From positions 1 to 64,000 of the forward strand of contig CAJXKP010000012.1 of NCBI GenBank assembly GCA_913055565.1: a stretch of 64,000 bases of DNA. Reading direction: 5' to 3'. Shown one piece after another: positions 26,460 to 35,331 of the stretch (position 1 is its first letter; each line of letters opens with the position of its first letter). The notes beneath the pieces were generated by a model. The model made no database searches, was not told the DNA's origin, and saw only the letters and a program-made list of their open reading frames with translations. The DNA is from an uncultured Ectothiorhodospiraceae bacterium (GTDB lineage Bacteria > Pseudomonadota > Gammaproteobacteria > Nitrococcales > Nitrococcaceae). Made by a program: the position numbers and the translations under genes.

Positions 26460-27815
26460 ATGACAGCTATTAAATACAGCGCTTTAGCGATCGCCGCGCT
26501 GGCCACGGCGACGACGGCGAACACGGCCCAGGCCTGGAGCCTTGAGGAGGCAGCGAAGCCCTACGAGGGGACCACCATCACGGTGGTCGGACTGGAGCGA
26601 CCGAGCTATGACGCCGCCCAGAGACTGACGTCACAGTTCGAGAAGAAGACGGGCATTAATGTCGAGTGGACGACATTCCCCTACGAGAGCAGCCTCAAAG
26701 CGCAGACACTGAACTTCGTCTCGCGCAGCCAACAGTTCGACCTCATCCTCACCGATGTCGTGTGGCCGGTGACCTTCGTTGAGTCGGGCTGGGTGCAACC
26801 GCTGAGCCATTTCACCAATGATGAGGAGCTCGTTAATCCGGACCTCGACCTGGACGATTTCGTCGATATCTGGCGGGCGGCCTTTAGCGTCGATGGCGAG
26901 CTCTATGGCCTGCCGTTCGACTCCTATTCGGGCCTGCTCTACTACAACAAGAAGATGCTCAAGGAGGCCGGCTTCGATGGGCCCCCGGAGACCTGGGCCG
27001 AGCTCAAGGATGTCTACGGGCCGAAGCTGACCGACCGCGACGCGGGGCAGTACGCCTTCGCGCTGCAGTCGGCCAAGGGCGAGACCCAAACGGCGGACTC
27101 GTTTACGCGCATGCTCTGGCCGTTCGGGGCGCGCTACTTCGATGCCGATGCTGAGGAGATGACGCTGACCAGCGACGCGGCCAAGCGTGGCATCCAGTAC
27201 CGCGAGGATCTGGCGCAGTACATGCCGGACGGCATCGTCGCCGACAACCACTCCCAAGTGGTTCAGGCCATGGGCCAGGGCCGGGTGGCCATGATCACCG
27301 AATGGTCGGCCTTCTACACCACCCTCAAGGATTCCAAGATCGGCGATGATCTGGGCATCGCGGTGGAGCCCAAGGGCCCGGATGGTCGGTATTCCGCGTT
27401 CGGTGGTTTTGCCTACATGGTCAGCGCCCAGGTCCCCGAGGCGCGTCAGGATGCCGGCTGGCTGTTCGCCCAGTGGCTGACGTCCAAGCGTATGGCGCGA
27501 CCGCTCATTCGCGAGGGAGCGGTGGTCGCCCGCGAGAGCGCTAATTCCGATCCCGAGATCCAGGAGGAATTCCCCTATCTCGAGCCCATGCTCGAGACCT
27601 GGAAGACCTCGTCGGTGCCGGACTGGCGTCCGCAGCTTAGGTGCTATCCCAAGTTCTCCGAGCTGGTCTCGGACTGGGGGACGCGCATCCAGCTCGGTGA
27701 TGTCAGTGTCGACGAGGGGCTGCAAGGCATGGATAAGCGGCTGCAGCGTTACATGGATCAGACGGATTGCTGGGATACCGTCAATCAGCCCCGTAAGTAC
27801 ATGGACGCCATGTAA
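26460..27815 (+). CDS. Sugar/polyol ABC transporter binding protein (second system)
   Basis: 451 residues, family-1 solute-binding protein. The signal peptide MTAIKYSALAIAALATATTA precedes AQA|WSLEEA. Mature features are ITVVGLERPSYDAAQRLTSQ, NVEWTTFPYESSLKAQTLNF, QFDLILTDVVWPVTFVESGW, LPFDSYSGLLYYNKKMLKEA and AFGGFAYMVSAQVPEA. Downstream enzymes (ribitol dehydrogenase and ribulokinase types) suggest ribitol or another pentitol as ligand; this rests on context only. A GGGGAGGAG is placed before the ATG. Confidence 0.87.
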   Translation: MTAIKYSALAIAALATATTANTAQAWSLEEAAKPYEGTTITVVGLERPSYDAAQRLTSQFEKKTGINVEWTTFPYESSLKAQTLNFVSRSQQFDLILTDVVWPVTFVESGWVQPLSHFTNDEELVNPDLDLDDFVDIWRAAFSVDGELYGLPFDSYSGLLYYNKKMLKEAGFDGPPETWAELKDVYGPKLTDRDAGQYAFALQSAKGETQTADSFTRMLWPFGARYFDADAEEMTLTSDAAKRGIQYREDLAQYMPDGIVADNHSQVVQAMGQGRVAMITEWSAFYTTLKDSKIGDDLGIAVEPKGPDGRYSAFGGFAYMVSAQVPEARQDAGWLFAQWLTSKRMARPLIREGAVVARESANSDPEIQEEFPYLEPMLETWKTSSVPDWRPQLRCYPKFSELVSDWGTRIQLGDVSVDEGLQGMDKRLQRYMDQTDCWDTVNQPRKYMDAM

Positions 27816-27948
27816 TGAGCCGCGTCTGACGCGACGGCTCGTAGCCGGGCGGGTCGGACTCGGCCCGCCCATCCCTTCACGGCCCGGGTGATAGCGACCA
27901 GGGACGGTGGCGCTTCACGCCCGGACTGACACTCGGAGGTCTTCCGAG

Positions 27949-28881
27949 ATGGCAACCTCGCTCGACGCGTCTGAGGCCAAGGTGGCCGAACACAAACGAC
28001 CCGATCGGCCCACAGCGATGGAGCACGCCACACCCTGGTTGTTCGTCCTGCCGTCGGTGCTGCTGTTGCTCGCCGTCGGCCTTTATCCCATTGGCTATAC
28101 CTTCGTCATCTCGTTCCACAACTGGACGTTGGGGCAGGCCGAGCCGAGTTTTACCGCCCTTAGCAATTACGTCGAGGTGCTTACCGACGGCGCGTTCCTG
28201 GATGCGGTGAGCCGGACCATGCTGTTGCTGGCGATCACGTTGCCCATCCAGCTGGCGTTGGGCTTGGGCATCGCCTTGTTGCTCCATACCCATTTCAATA
28301 AGTGGCTACGTACCATTCTGCAGGTGGTGCTCGTCATCCCCATCGCGATTACGCCGGCGGTCTTGGGCCTGCTCGTTCAGGTGATGTTCGATAACCAGTT
28401 CGGCATTATTAACCACGCCCTCGCGAGCATCGGTATCCAGGGGGTTAACTGGCTCGGCGATACGACCGCCGCGTACACCACCGTCTGTATCGCCCAGATC
28501 TGGCAGTGGACGCCGTTCGCCGCCCTGGTGATCTCAGCAAGCCTGGCGACCGTGCCCTCGGAGATCGAGGAGGCCGCCCTGCTCGAGACCAGCCGCTGGT
28601 GGCCGCGCTTCCGTCGCGTGCTGCTGCCTTATCTGTGGCCGGGTATTACCGCGGTGCTCGTCTTCCAAACGGCCTTCGTGATCAAGCAATTCGGCATGGT
28701 CTATTCCATCCAGAAGGGCGGTCCCGGATCGGCTACCCAGCTGGTGATGCTGGAGATCGAGCGCACCGCCTTCCGCGGCTTCGACATCGGCGCCGCCGCG
28801 GCGCAGTCGATCCTAATGCTGGTTCTGTCGATACTCCTCGCGCAGACCTATATCAAGCTGTTCTACCGCGAGGCGGCGTGA
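27949..28881 (+). CDS. ABC transporter permease 1 (second polyol system)
   Basis: 310 residues, MalF/UgpA-type permease with an N-terminal charged tail then six to seven helices. Visible: ATPWLFVLPSVLLLLAVGLY, FVISFHNWTLGQAEPSFTAL, the EAA loop in SEIEEAALLETSRWWPRF, and SIQKGGPGSATQLVMLEIE. I start at ATG 27949, with GGAGG nine bases upstream; a GTG at 27907 is also in frame. It follows the binding-protein gene by 133 bases. Confidence 0.87.
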   Translation: MATSLDASEAKVAEHKRPDRPTAMEHATPWLFVLPSVLLLLAVGLYPIGYTFVISFHNWTLGQAEPSFTALSNYVEVLTDGAFLDAVSRTMLLLAITLPIQLALGLGIALLLHTHFNKWLRTILQVVLVIPIAITPAVLGLLVQVMFDNQFGIINHALASIGIQGVNWLGDTTAAYTTVCIAQIWQWTPFAALVISASLATVPSEIEEAALLETSRWWPRFRRVLLPYLWPGITAVLVFQTAFVIKQFGMVYSIQKGGPGSATQLVMLEIERTAFRGFDIGAAAAQSILMLVLSILLAQTYIKLFYREAA

Positions 28882-28903
28882 GCCACGGCTGAGGAATAAG
28901 ACG

Positions 28904-29728
28904 ATGGCAAACGAAAAACTACTCAAGCTCCTACACGGCCTGGCCGTGGTCTTGATCCTCGGCATCATCCTGTTTCCGCCCTACTGGATGGTGGCCGCTT
29001 CGCTCAAGACCGAATCGCAGTTGTTCGCCATCCCGCCGCACTGGCTGTGGGATACGACGCTGCAGGGCTACATCGACGCCTTCCAGCAGTCACCGATCCT
29101 GTCGGCGTTGTGGAACTCCGTGTGGGTCACCGGCGCGGCCGTCGGTCTGGGGCTGTTGGTGGGAGCACCGGCGGCCTACGGCATCTCGCGCTATAACTTC
29201 CCGGGTCGCAAACAGATCTGGTTCTGGTACGTCACGCACTGGATGCTGGTGCCGGTGGTGATCCTGATCCCGTTCTACTTGCTGGCGGTGAACCTGGGCA
29301 TGATCAACAACCCATGGATCCTGGTGCTGGTCTACCAGGTCTTCGTGGTGCCGCTCGTGGTCTGGTTAATGGTGGATCAGTTTCGCTCGGTGCCGCCGGT
29401 GCTGGAGGAAGCGGCCCTGCTCGATGGTTTGTCGCGTTTCGGGGTCTTCGTGCGCATCAGCCTGCCGCTGGTCAAGCCGGGGATCGTGGTCGCGGGCATC
29501 CTGGCGGGGATATTCGCGTGGAATAACCTGATCTACGCCTTCATCCTCACGCCGGCCCAGGGGGCGCGCACGGCGCCGACCATCGCCTTATCGTACCTCG
29601 GTGGCTACAAGGTGCCCTGGACCCAGGTGATGGCCAGCGCGACGCTCATCTCGGCGCCGGTGATCCTCGGCGGGATCGCCGTTCACAAGTACATGGCGCG
29701 CGGCCTGACCATGGGCGCGGTGAAGTAG
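28904..29728 (+). CDS. ABC transporter permease 2 (second polyol system)
   Basis: 274 residues, MalG-type permease. FPPYWMVAASLKTESQLFAI after helix 1, YGISRYNFPGRKQIWFWYVT, the EAA region in VLEEAALLDGLSRFGVFVRI, and the C-terminal RGLTMGAVK. It partners the permease just upstream (22 bases apart). Confidence 0.9.
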   Translation: MANEKLLKLLHGLAVVLILGIILFPPYWMVAASLKTESQLFAIPPHWLWDTTLQGYIDAFQQSPILSALWNSVWVTGAAVGLGLLVGAPAAYGISRYNFPGRKQIWFWYVTHWMLVPVVILIPFYLLAVNLGMINNPWILVLVYQVFVVPLVVWLMVDQFRSVPPVLEEAALLDGLSRFGVFVRISLPLVKPGIVVAGILAGIFAWNNLIYAFILTPAQGARTAPTIALSYLGGYKVPWTQVMASATLISAPVILGGIAVHKYMARGLTMGAVK

Positions 29729-29785
29729 TCGTGCCCGCGGCCAGGAGCAGCCGCGGTCAGGCCAAGTCGACGACGGAGGGGCGTA

Positions 29786-31378
29786 ATGGTTCGCTGTTTC
29801 ATTGGGGTGGACGTCGGTTCCGGGAGTGTCAGGGCAGGGCTGTTCGATACGGGCGGCGAGCTCAAGGCCCAGGCGGAACACCCCATCCAGCAATTCACGC
29901 CGCGAGCCGACTATGTTGAGCAGTCCTCTGTCGATATCTGGCAACAGGTCTGCCGCTGTGTGCGGGAGGTGGTCGCTAGCGCGGCTGTTACGCCGGATGC
30001 CGTCGCGGGCCTGGGCTTCGATGCGACCTGCTCGCTGGTGGCGCTGGATGATGATGGCCGCCCGAGCTCGGTATCGCCCGATAGCGAGGCCGACCAGAAC
30101 ATCATTATGTGGATGGATCACCGCGCCATTGCCGAGGCGCGCGCGATCAACGCGACCGGGCACGAGGCCTTGCGCTACGTCGGCGGTGAGGTCAGCCCGG
30201 AGATGGAGCTGCCCAAGCTGCTCTGGCTCAAGCGCCACATGCCGGATCAGTTCGAGCGCGCCGGGCTCTTTCTGGATCTCGCCGACTTCCTGGTCTACCG
30301 CGCCATCGGTCAACCGGTGCGCAGCCTGTGCACGCTTGGATGCAAGTGGGACTACCTGGCGCACGAGCAGCGCTGGCCTCGCGATCTCCTCGAGCAGATC
30401 GGTCTGTCCGATCTGCTGGTGGGTCAGCGCGTCGCGGGGGTGATCCAGTCGCCGGGTAGCCGCGCGGGGGCGTTGGCGCCGGGGGCGGCATCGGAGCTTG
30501 GCTTGACCACGGCCACGGCGGTGGCCACAGGGATTATCGATGCCCATGCCGGCGCCCTCGGTGTGCTGGGCAATGACCCCGAGGGCAGCGTGGCGATGAT
30601 AGCCGGGACCTCGGCCTGCCACATCGCGGTGAGCCAGGAGCCCTGCTTCGTGCCCGGGGTATGGGGCCCGTACTGGGGGGCCGTGTTCCCGGATGGCTGG
30701 ATCAACGAAGGGGGGCAGAGCGCTTGCGGCGCGCTGATCGATCACGTCTTGCGTGACAGCGCCGCGTACGGGCCGCTGGAGGACGACGCACGGGGGCGGG
30801 GAACCAGCGTCTACGCCCTGCTTAATGACCGGGTTCGCGAGCTCGAGGGCACCGAGGCCTATCCCAGCCGCGATCTCCACGTCCTGGACTACCACTACGG
30901 CAACCGCTCGCCGCGGGCGGATCCCAGCCTCAAGGGCATGATGACCGGCGTGACCCTGGGTGAGGATCGCGATGCGCTCGCCCGGCGGTATTTGGCGACC
31001 CTTCAGGCCGTCAGCTACGGCACGCGCCACATCATCGAGGCCATGAACGAGAGCGGTCATGCCGTGCACACCATTCGCCTGTGCGGCGGCCTGACGAGCA
31101 ATCCGCTGTGGGCGCGCGAGCTCGCGGACGCGACGGGGTTGCCCCTCGAGGTACCCAACCAGGAGGAGCCTGTGCTGCTGGGCGCGGCGATGTTGGGCGC
31201 TACCGCCTCGGGTGATTTCGCGAGTCTGCGAGCGGCGGCTGCCGCGCTGGTGGGCGATAGCACAACGGTTGCCCCGCGCCCGCAGCACGCGAGCTTCCAC
31301 GCCGCGAAGTACCGCGTCTATAAGCAGCTCTACGACGACCAGATGGCCTACCGCGCCATCATGGCCGCGCTGGATTAG
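29786..31378 (+). CDS. FGGY-family pentulose kinase, probable D-ribulokinase
   Basis: 530 residues, cytoplasmic. The N-terminal FIGVDVGSGSVRAGLFDTGG phosphate-binding fold, LGFDATCSLVALDDDGRP, IIMWMDHRAIAEARAI, MIAGTSACHIAVSQEP, GPYWGAVFPDGWINEGGQSA and RLCGGLTSNPLWARELADAT match the FGGY pentulose kinase branch that includes D-ribulokinases, rather than AraB or xylulokinase. It would make D-ribulose 5-phosphate from D-ribulose and ATP. The ribitol 2-dehydrogenase gene follows, and together they give a complete ribitol route. An open frame on the opposite strand spans much of it and is a shadow. Confidence 0.87.
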   Translation: MVRCFIGVDVGSGSVRAGLFDTGGELKAQAEHPIQQFTPRADYVEQSSVDIWQQVCRCVREVVASAAVTPDAVAGLGFDATCSLVALDDDGRPSSVSPDSEADQNIIMWMDHRAIAEARAINATGHEALRYVGGEVSPEMELPKLLWLKRHMPDQFERAGLFLDLADFLVYRAIGQPVRSLCTLGCKWDYLAHEQRWPRDLLEQIGLSDLLVGQRVAGVIQSPGSRAGALAPGAASELGLTTATAVATGIIDAHAGALGVLGNDPEGSVAMIAGTSACHIAVSQEPCFVPGVWGPYWGAVFPDGWINEGGQSACGALIDHVLRDSAAYGPLEDDARGRGTSVYALLNDRVRELEGTEAYPSRDLHVLDYHYGNRSPRADPSLKGMMTGVTLGEDRDALARRYLATLQAVSYGTRHIIEAMNESGHAVHTIRLCGGLTSNPLWARELADATGLPLEVPNQEEPVLLGAAMLGATASGDFASLRAAAAALVGDSTTVAPRPQHASFHAAKYRVYKQLYDDQMAYRAIMAALD

Positions 31379-31431
31379 GGGCGGGCCGAACAAGAGGTCA
31401 GCAGACAACATGAAACGGGAGGGGCGAGGAA

Positions 31432-32160
31432 ATGGCTGAGACGCTCACGGGTAAGGTCGGAGTCGTTACGGGGGCGGCTTCCGGAATCGGGTTGGCGACT
31501 ACCCAGTCGCTGGTCGATGCCGGCGTGAAGGTGGTTATGGTCGACCGTGATCGGGAGAAACTGGAGGAGCTGGCTACGCGCTTCGGGGATCGAGTCGTGG
31601 TGCAGGTGACGGATCTGCTCGATCCGGGAAGCTGCGACGCCATGGTGCCCGAGATCCTCGATAAGGTCGGCCGCATCGACATCATGCACTGCAACGCGGG
31701 CTCGTATATCGGCGGCGATCTCATGGATACGGATGCCGAGAAGATCGACCGCATGCTCAACCTCAATGTTAATGCGGTGATGAAGAACGTCCGCGCCGTG
31801 GTGCCCGCCATGAAGGAGCAGGGGGGCGGCGACATCATGGTGACCTGCTCCGTCGCCGGCCATGGGGCCGTGGACAGGGAGCCGGTCTATGCCAGCTCCA
31901 AGTGGGCGATTAATTGCTTCGTGCAGGTCATGCGTCGGCAGCTCAGGCACGACAATATCCGTGTGGGCCAGGTCTCGCCCGGCCCGGTGACGACGGCGCT
32001 GCTGAATGACTGGCCCCAGGATCAACTGGCGGCGATCAAGGAAGAGAAGGCCTTAATGGAGCCCGAGGAGGTCGCGGAGTCGGTGATGTTCATGCTCCAG
32101 CGGCCGCGCCACGTCAGCGTGCGTGATGTGATTATCGTGCCCACCACCCTGGACATGTGA
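31432..32160 (+). CDS. rbtD: Ribitol 2-dehydrogenase-like SDR
   Basis: 242-residue short-chain dehydrogenase. NAD-binding GVVTGAASGIGLAT, HCNAGSYIGGDLMDTDAEKI, catalytic Ser/Tyr/Lys in MVTCSVAGHG and YASSKWAINCFVQVMRRQ. The substrate-loop end GPVTTALLNDWPQDQL and RHVSVRDVIIVPTTLDM follow the pattern of enterobacterial ribitol 2-dehydrogenases closely (IGG after the NAG motif, TALLxDWP, VRDxxIxP). The reaction would be ribitol + NAD+ to D-ribulose + NADH. The gene lies between the ribulokinase-like kinase and xylulokinase genes. Confidence 0.88.
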   Translation: MAETLTGKVGVVTGAASGIGLATTQSLVDAGVKVVMVDRDREKLEELATRFGDRVVVQVTDLLDPGSCDAMVPEILDKVGRIDIMHCNAGSYIGGDLMDTDAEKIDRMLNLNVNAVMKNVRAVVPAMKEQGGGDIMVTCSVAGHGAVDREPVYASSKWAINCFVQVMRRQLRHDNIRVGQVSPGPVTTALLNDWPQDQLAAIKEEKALMEPEEVAESVMFMLQRPRHVSVRDVIIVPTTLDM

Positions 32161-32279
32161 GCGTGCTGGCGGGCGGATACGACCGAGCGGGGTTAGCGTC
32201 CCCCGATGCACCCCGACTCTGGCGACGTCGGCTCCGAGCAGCGCTCGTCGCATCAAAAACAGCATAGAAGGGCAGCAGT

Positions 32280-33794
32280 ATGCCGACGCAGGGTAGTTGT
32301 TATCTCGGTATCGATGTCGGGACCAGCGGCACCAAGGGCATCATGGTCAATGACCGCGGCGACCTGCTGGGTGAGGCGGAGGCCGGCTACGAGGTGGCAA
32401 CCCCTCATCCGGGCTGGACCGAGCAGTCTCCGGCGGATTGGTGGGCCGCAGTTCAGACCGTTTGCCGTGATTTGGTCGAGCGCTGTGGCGTGCCCGCGGC
32501 GATGGGTCTTACGGGGCAGATGCATGGCGCCGTGTTCCTGGACGACCGCCACGAGGTTATTCGTCCCGCCCTGTTGTGGAACGATCAGCGCACCGCGGCG
32601 CAGGCCACGGCGGTGGAGCAGCGCGTGGGCCCCGAGCGCCTGCGCGCGATCGCCGGCAATCCGGCGCTAACCGGCTTTCAGGCCCCGAAGATACTCTGGT
32701 TACGCGACAATGAGCCGGACCACTGGGCGCGGGTGGCCCGCGTGCTATTGCCCAAGGACTTCATTCGCCTGCGCCTGACGCAGCAGCTGGTCTCGGACGC
32801 CTCGGACGCCGCGGGCACATTACTGCTGGATCTCGAGCGCCGCGACTGGTCCGATGAGATCCTCGATGCCCTGGCGATCCCGCGCGACTGGCTGCCGAGC
32901 GTTTTCGAGGGGCCCGAGGTTACCGGCACCGTGACCGCGGACGCCGCCGCGGTCACGGGACTGGCGCCGGGTACGCCGGTCGTCGCCGGTGGTGGCGATA
33001 ACGCCGCCGCCGCGGTGGCGAACGGGGCGCTCGCGAGCGGCGATAGCATCGTCTCCGTGGGCACCTCCGGGGTGGTCTTCGCGCCGACCGATGCCCCGCG
33101 TCCCGACCCCCAGGGGGCCATCCATGCCTTCTGTCACGCCGTCCCCGGCCGCTACCACCTCATGGGTGTGATGCTCAGTGCGGGCGGCAGTCTGCAGTGG
33201 AGCGCCCGCACGTTGACCGACCCGGATACCGAACCGGATTATCAGCGCCTCCTCGCGGAGGCCGCCGAGGTCGCGCCGGGATCGGGCGGTGTCGTCTTCT
33301 TGCCCTATCTCGCGGGTGAGCGAACGCCCCATATGGATCCCGACGCGCGCGGTAGCTGGGCGGGCCTCAGCCTGGCGCACGGGCGGGGGCATCTCGTCCG
33401 CGCGGTGCTGGAGGGTGTGGCCTACGGGCTTCGTGATGCCTTCGACCGGATCGAGGCCATTGATCAGCCCCTGAATCGGCCGCGATTGATCGGTGGTGGC
33501 ATGCGGGATGCGGTGTGGCGGCAGATCCTGGTCGCGGTGCTGGGCCGGGATTGCGCCTTCGGGGGCTCCGGCGCGGAGCCGGCTACGGGGGCGGCCATCC
33601 TGGCGGCCGTCGGCAGCGGGGCCTACCAGGACGTGGCCGCGGCCGTTGCCGCCATGGTGCCGATGGCGGGCGATACGGTTGCGCCCGATGCGGACCTGGT
33701 CGCTGCCTATGAGCCCCGGCGGCGGGCCTACGATGCGCTCTATCCCGCGATCCGCGATTGGCACCACAACTACACGAGTACGGCGTGGGACTAG
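32280..33794 (+). CDS. xylB: Xylulokinase
   Basis: 504 residues, FGGY family. YLGIDVGTSGTKGIMVNDRG, EVATPHPGWTEQSPADWWAA, GLTGQMHGAVFLDDRHEVIR, LLWNDQRTAAQ, TGFQAPKILWLRDNEPDHW, GGGDNAAAAVANGALASGDS and LPYLAGERTPHMDPDARGSW are all xylulokinase signatures. It phosphorylates D-xylulose, the product of D-arabitol oxidation by the long-chain dehydrogenase, to D-xylulose 5-phosphate. The P. fluorescens equivalent is mtlY, there adjacent to mtlD; here it is 8 kb away. Confidence 0.94.
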   Translation: MPTQGSCYLGIDVGTSGTKGIMVNDRGDLLGEAEAGYEVATPHPGWTEQSPADWWAAVQTVCRDLVERCGVPAAMGLTGQMHGAVFLDDRHEVIRPALLWNDQRTAAQATAVEQRVGPERLRAIAGNPALTGFQAPKILWLRDNEPDHWARVARVLLPKDFIRLRLTQQLVSDASDAAGTLLLDLERRDWSDEILDALAIPRDWLPSVFEGPEVTGTVTADAAAVTGLAPGTPVVAGGGDNAAAAVANGALASGDSIVSVGTSGVVFAPTDAPRPDPQGAIHAFCHAVPGRYHLMGVMLSAGGSLQWSARTLTDPDTEPDYQRLLAEAAEVAPGSGGVVFLPYLAGERTPHMDPDARGSWAGLSLAHGRGHLVRAVLEGVAYGLRDAFDRIEAIDQPLNRPRLIGGGMRDAVWRQILVAVLGRDCAFGGSGAEPATGAAILAAVGSGAYQDVAAAVAAMVPMAGDTVAPDADLVAAYEPRRRAYDALYPAIRDWHHNYTSTAWD

Positions 33795-33849
33795 CCGGCT
33801 AGTGGCCGGCAGTCGTGCGATAACAGCGCAGACGACTGGCGGAGGGTCT

Positions 33850-34425
33850 ATGAGTGGGCCGGATAACGAATCGGTTGCAGGTCTCGCCGAGCGTGCCACA
33901 GGTGAGCTCGCGGCGGTCGTAGGCCAGGTCCCCGATGATGCCCTGGCTGAGGCCTGTGCCGCGATCATCGGTGCCCGCCGCATCGCTGTCTACGGCGTCG
34001 GCCGCGAAGGCCTTATGATGCGGGCCCTGACCATGCGGCTCTACCACCTGGGTCTGGACGCCCATGTCGTTGGGGATATGACGACGCCAGCCGTAGGGTC
34101 GGGCGATCTGCTGGTCGTGAGCGCCGGGCCTGGCCATTTCGCCACGGTCGAGGCGCTCATGGAGGTAGCCCGAGAGGCCGGGGCCCCGGTGCTCGTCTTT
34201 ACCGCGCGTAGCAATGCCCCGTTGGTGGCCGCCGCCGATCACGTTGTTCGGCTACCCGCTCGCACCATGGCGGGCGCCGAATCGGATGGCGACGCCGTGT
34301 TGCCGATGGGTAGTGCCTACGAGGGCGCCCAGTACCTGTTCTTCGAGCTTCTCGTCCGGGCGCTTGGGCAGCGGCTTGGCTGTGACGAACAAGCCATGCG
34401 CGAGCGGCATACCAACCTGGAATGA
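33850..34425 (+). CDS. SIS-domain sugar isomerase, 6-phospho-3-hexuloisomerase-like
   Basis: 191 residues, cytoplasmic. SIS fold: IAVYGVGREGLMMRALTMRL, LDAHVVGDMTTPAVGSGDLL, VSAGPGHFATVEALMEVARE, VLVFTARSNAPL, and the C-terminal LPMGSAYEGAQYLFFELLVR with ERHTNLE, matching the PHI family (hexulose 6-phosphate to fructose 6-phosphate in the RuMP cycle). No hexulose-6-phosphate synthase gene is present, so formaldehyde fixation is unlikely; it may isomerise a phosphorylated ketose from the polyol route. Start at 33850 has GGAGGG upstream. Confidence 0.82.
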   Translation: MSGPDNESVAGLAERATGELAAVVGQVPDDALAEACAAIIGARRIAVYGVGREGLMMRALTMRLYHLGLDAHVVGDMTTPAVGSGDLLVVSAGPGHFATVEALMEVAREAGAPVLVFTARSNAPLVAAADHVVRLPARTMAGAESDGDAVLPMGSAYEGAQYLFFELLVRALGQRLGCDEQAMRERHTNLE

Positions 34426-34444
34426 GGGTTTCGAGGGGGCCGTT

Positions 34445-35158
34445 ATGAGCTTTGAGGGCAGTCGCATCCTGGTTACCGGTGCCAGCAAGGGCATCGGCTC
34501 CGTTGTCGCTGCCGAGCTGGCCGAACGCGGTGCCGCTGTGTTCGCCCTGAGCCGAACCGGTACACCCGCGGTTCACGGCAACATTGAAGGGGTCGCTGTG
34601 GATCTCACGGATGCCACGGCCCTGGAGGAAGCGGTCCGCGCCCGGCTGCCGTTGGATGGTCTGGTCAATTGCGCCGGCGTTGTCGAGGTCGAGCCGTTCC
34701 TAGAGACCGGCGTGGACAATCTGCGCACGACCATGGACGTCAATCTTGTCGCGCCCTTTCGCCTGGGCCAGCTCGTGGCCGGCGACTGTGTAGCGCGCGG
34801 CCGGAGCGCGAGCATCGTGAATGTCTCCAGCATTGCCGCGGATGTCGGAACCCCTGGGCACGCCGCTTACTGCGCCTCCAAGGCGGCCCTGGATTCCCTG
34901 ACGCGCGTGATGGCGGTCGAACTGGGCCAATACGGCATTCGCACGAACACCGTTAATCCGGTTGTGACCTGGACGCCCATGGCGCAGAAGGCCTGGAGCG
35001 ATCCGCATAAAGCGGCGGGCATGAAGGCACGCATCCCACTCGGACGCTTCGCCGAGCCGGAGGAGGTCGCCGCGGCCGTGCGTTATCTGCTCAGCGAGGA
35101 GGCGAGCATGATTAACGGCATTAGCCTACCGGTGGACGGCGGGTTTCGGGCTGGTTGA
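34445..35158 (+). CDS. SDR of the L-xylulose reductase / DCXR type
   Basis: 237 residues. GSRILVTGASKGIGSVVAAE, DGLVNCAGVVEVEPFLETGV, SIVNVSSIAADVGTPGHAAY, YCASKAALDSLTRVMAVELG, then the very characteristic AQKAWSDPHKAAGMKARIPL, GRFAEPEEVAAAVRYLLSEE and SMINGISLPVDGGF. This pattern is that of dicarbonyl/L-xylulose reductases, which interconvert xylitol and L-xylulose or reduce other ketoses. Its position after the isomerase gene suggests a xylitol or hexulose branch. Start at 34445 is 19 bases after the previous stop, with a GAGGG-rich leader. Confidence 0.88.
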   Translation: MSFEGSRILVTGASKGIGSVVAAELAERGAAVFALSRTGTPAVHGNIEGVAVDLTDATALEEAVRARLPLDGLVNCAGVVEVEPFLETGVDNLRTTMDVNLVAPFRLGQLVAGDCVARGRSASIVNVSSIAADVGTPGHAAYCASKAALDSLTRVMAVELGQYGIRTNTVNPVVTWTPMAQKAWSDPHKAAGMKARIPLGRFAEPEEVAAAVRYLLSEEASMINGISLPVDGGFRAG

Positions 35159-35331
35159 TAGCCGTGGGGGCGACCTGGGCGTGGGCAGGGCCCTCGGGCT
35201 AGGCGCCCTCGGCCTGTTGTGCCGCGGCCGCCGCCACCTTGGCGCTCGAGCGGGCAGGCCTATCGTGCCGCTGCTGCCGGGCCCAGGCGCGCACGTGGCA
35301 AAGCTCAGCGTTTCATCGGGGAGTCGGGCGA

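Noticed and set aside
29588-31411. A very long open frame on the minus strand opposite the FGGY kinase
   Set aside because: The sense strand encodes an unmistakable kinase; the antisense frame is a GC-rich codon-bias shadow without a family pattern. Similar ones lie opposite 26.6-27.9, 32.8-34.0 and 52.3-53.4 kb.
33850-34425. A complete ribulose monophosphate cycle
   Set aside because: Only the isomerase-like half is present, so formaldehyde fixation is not supported here.
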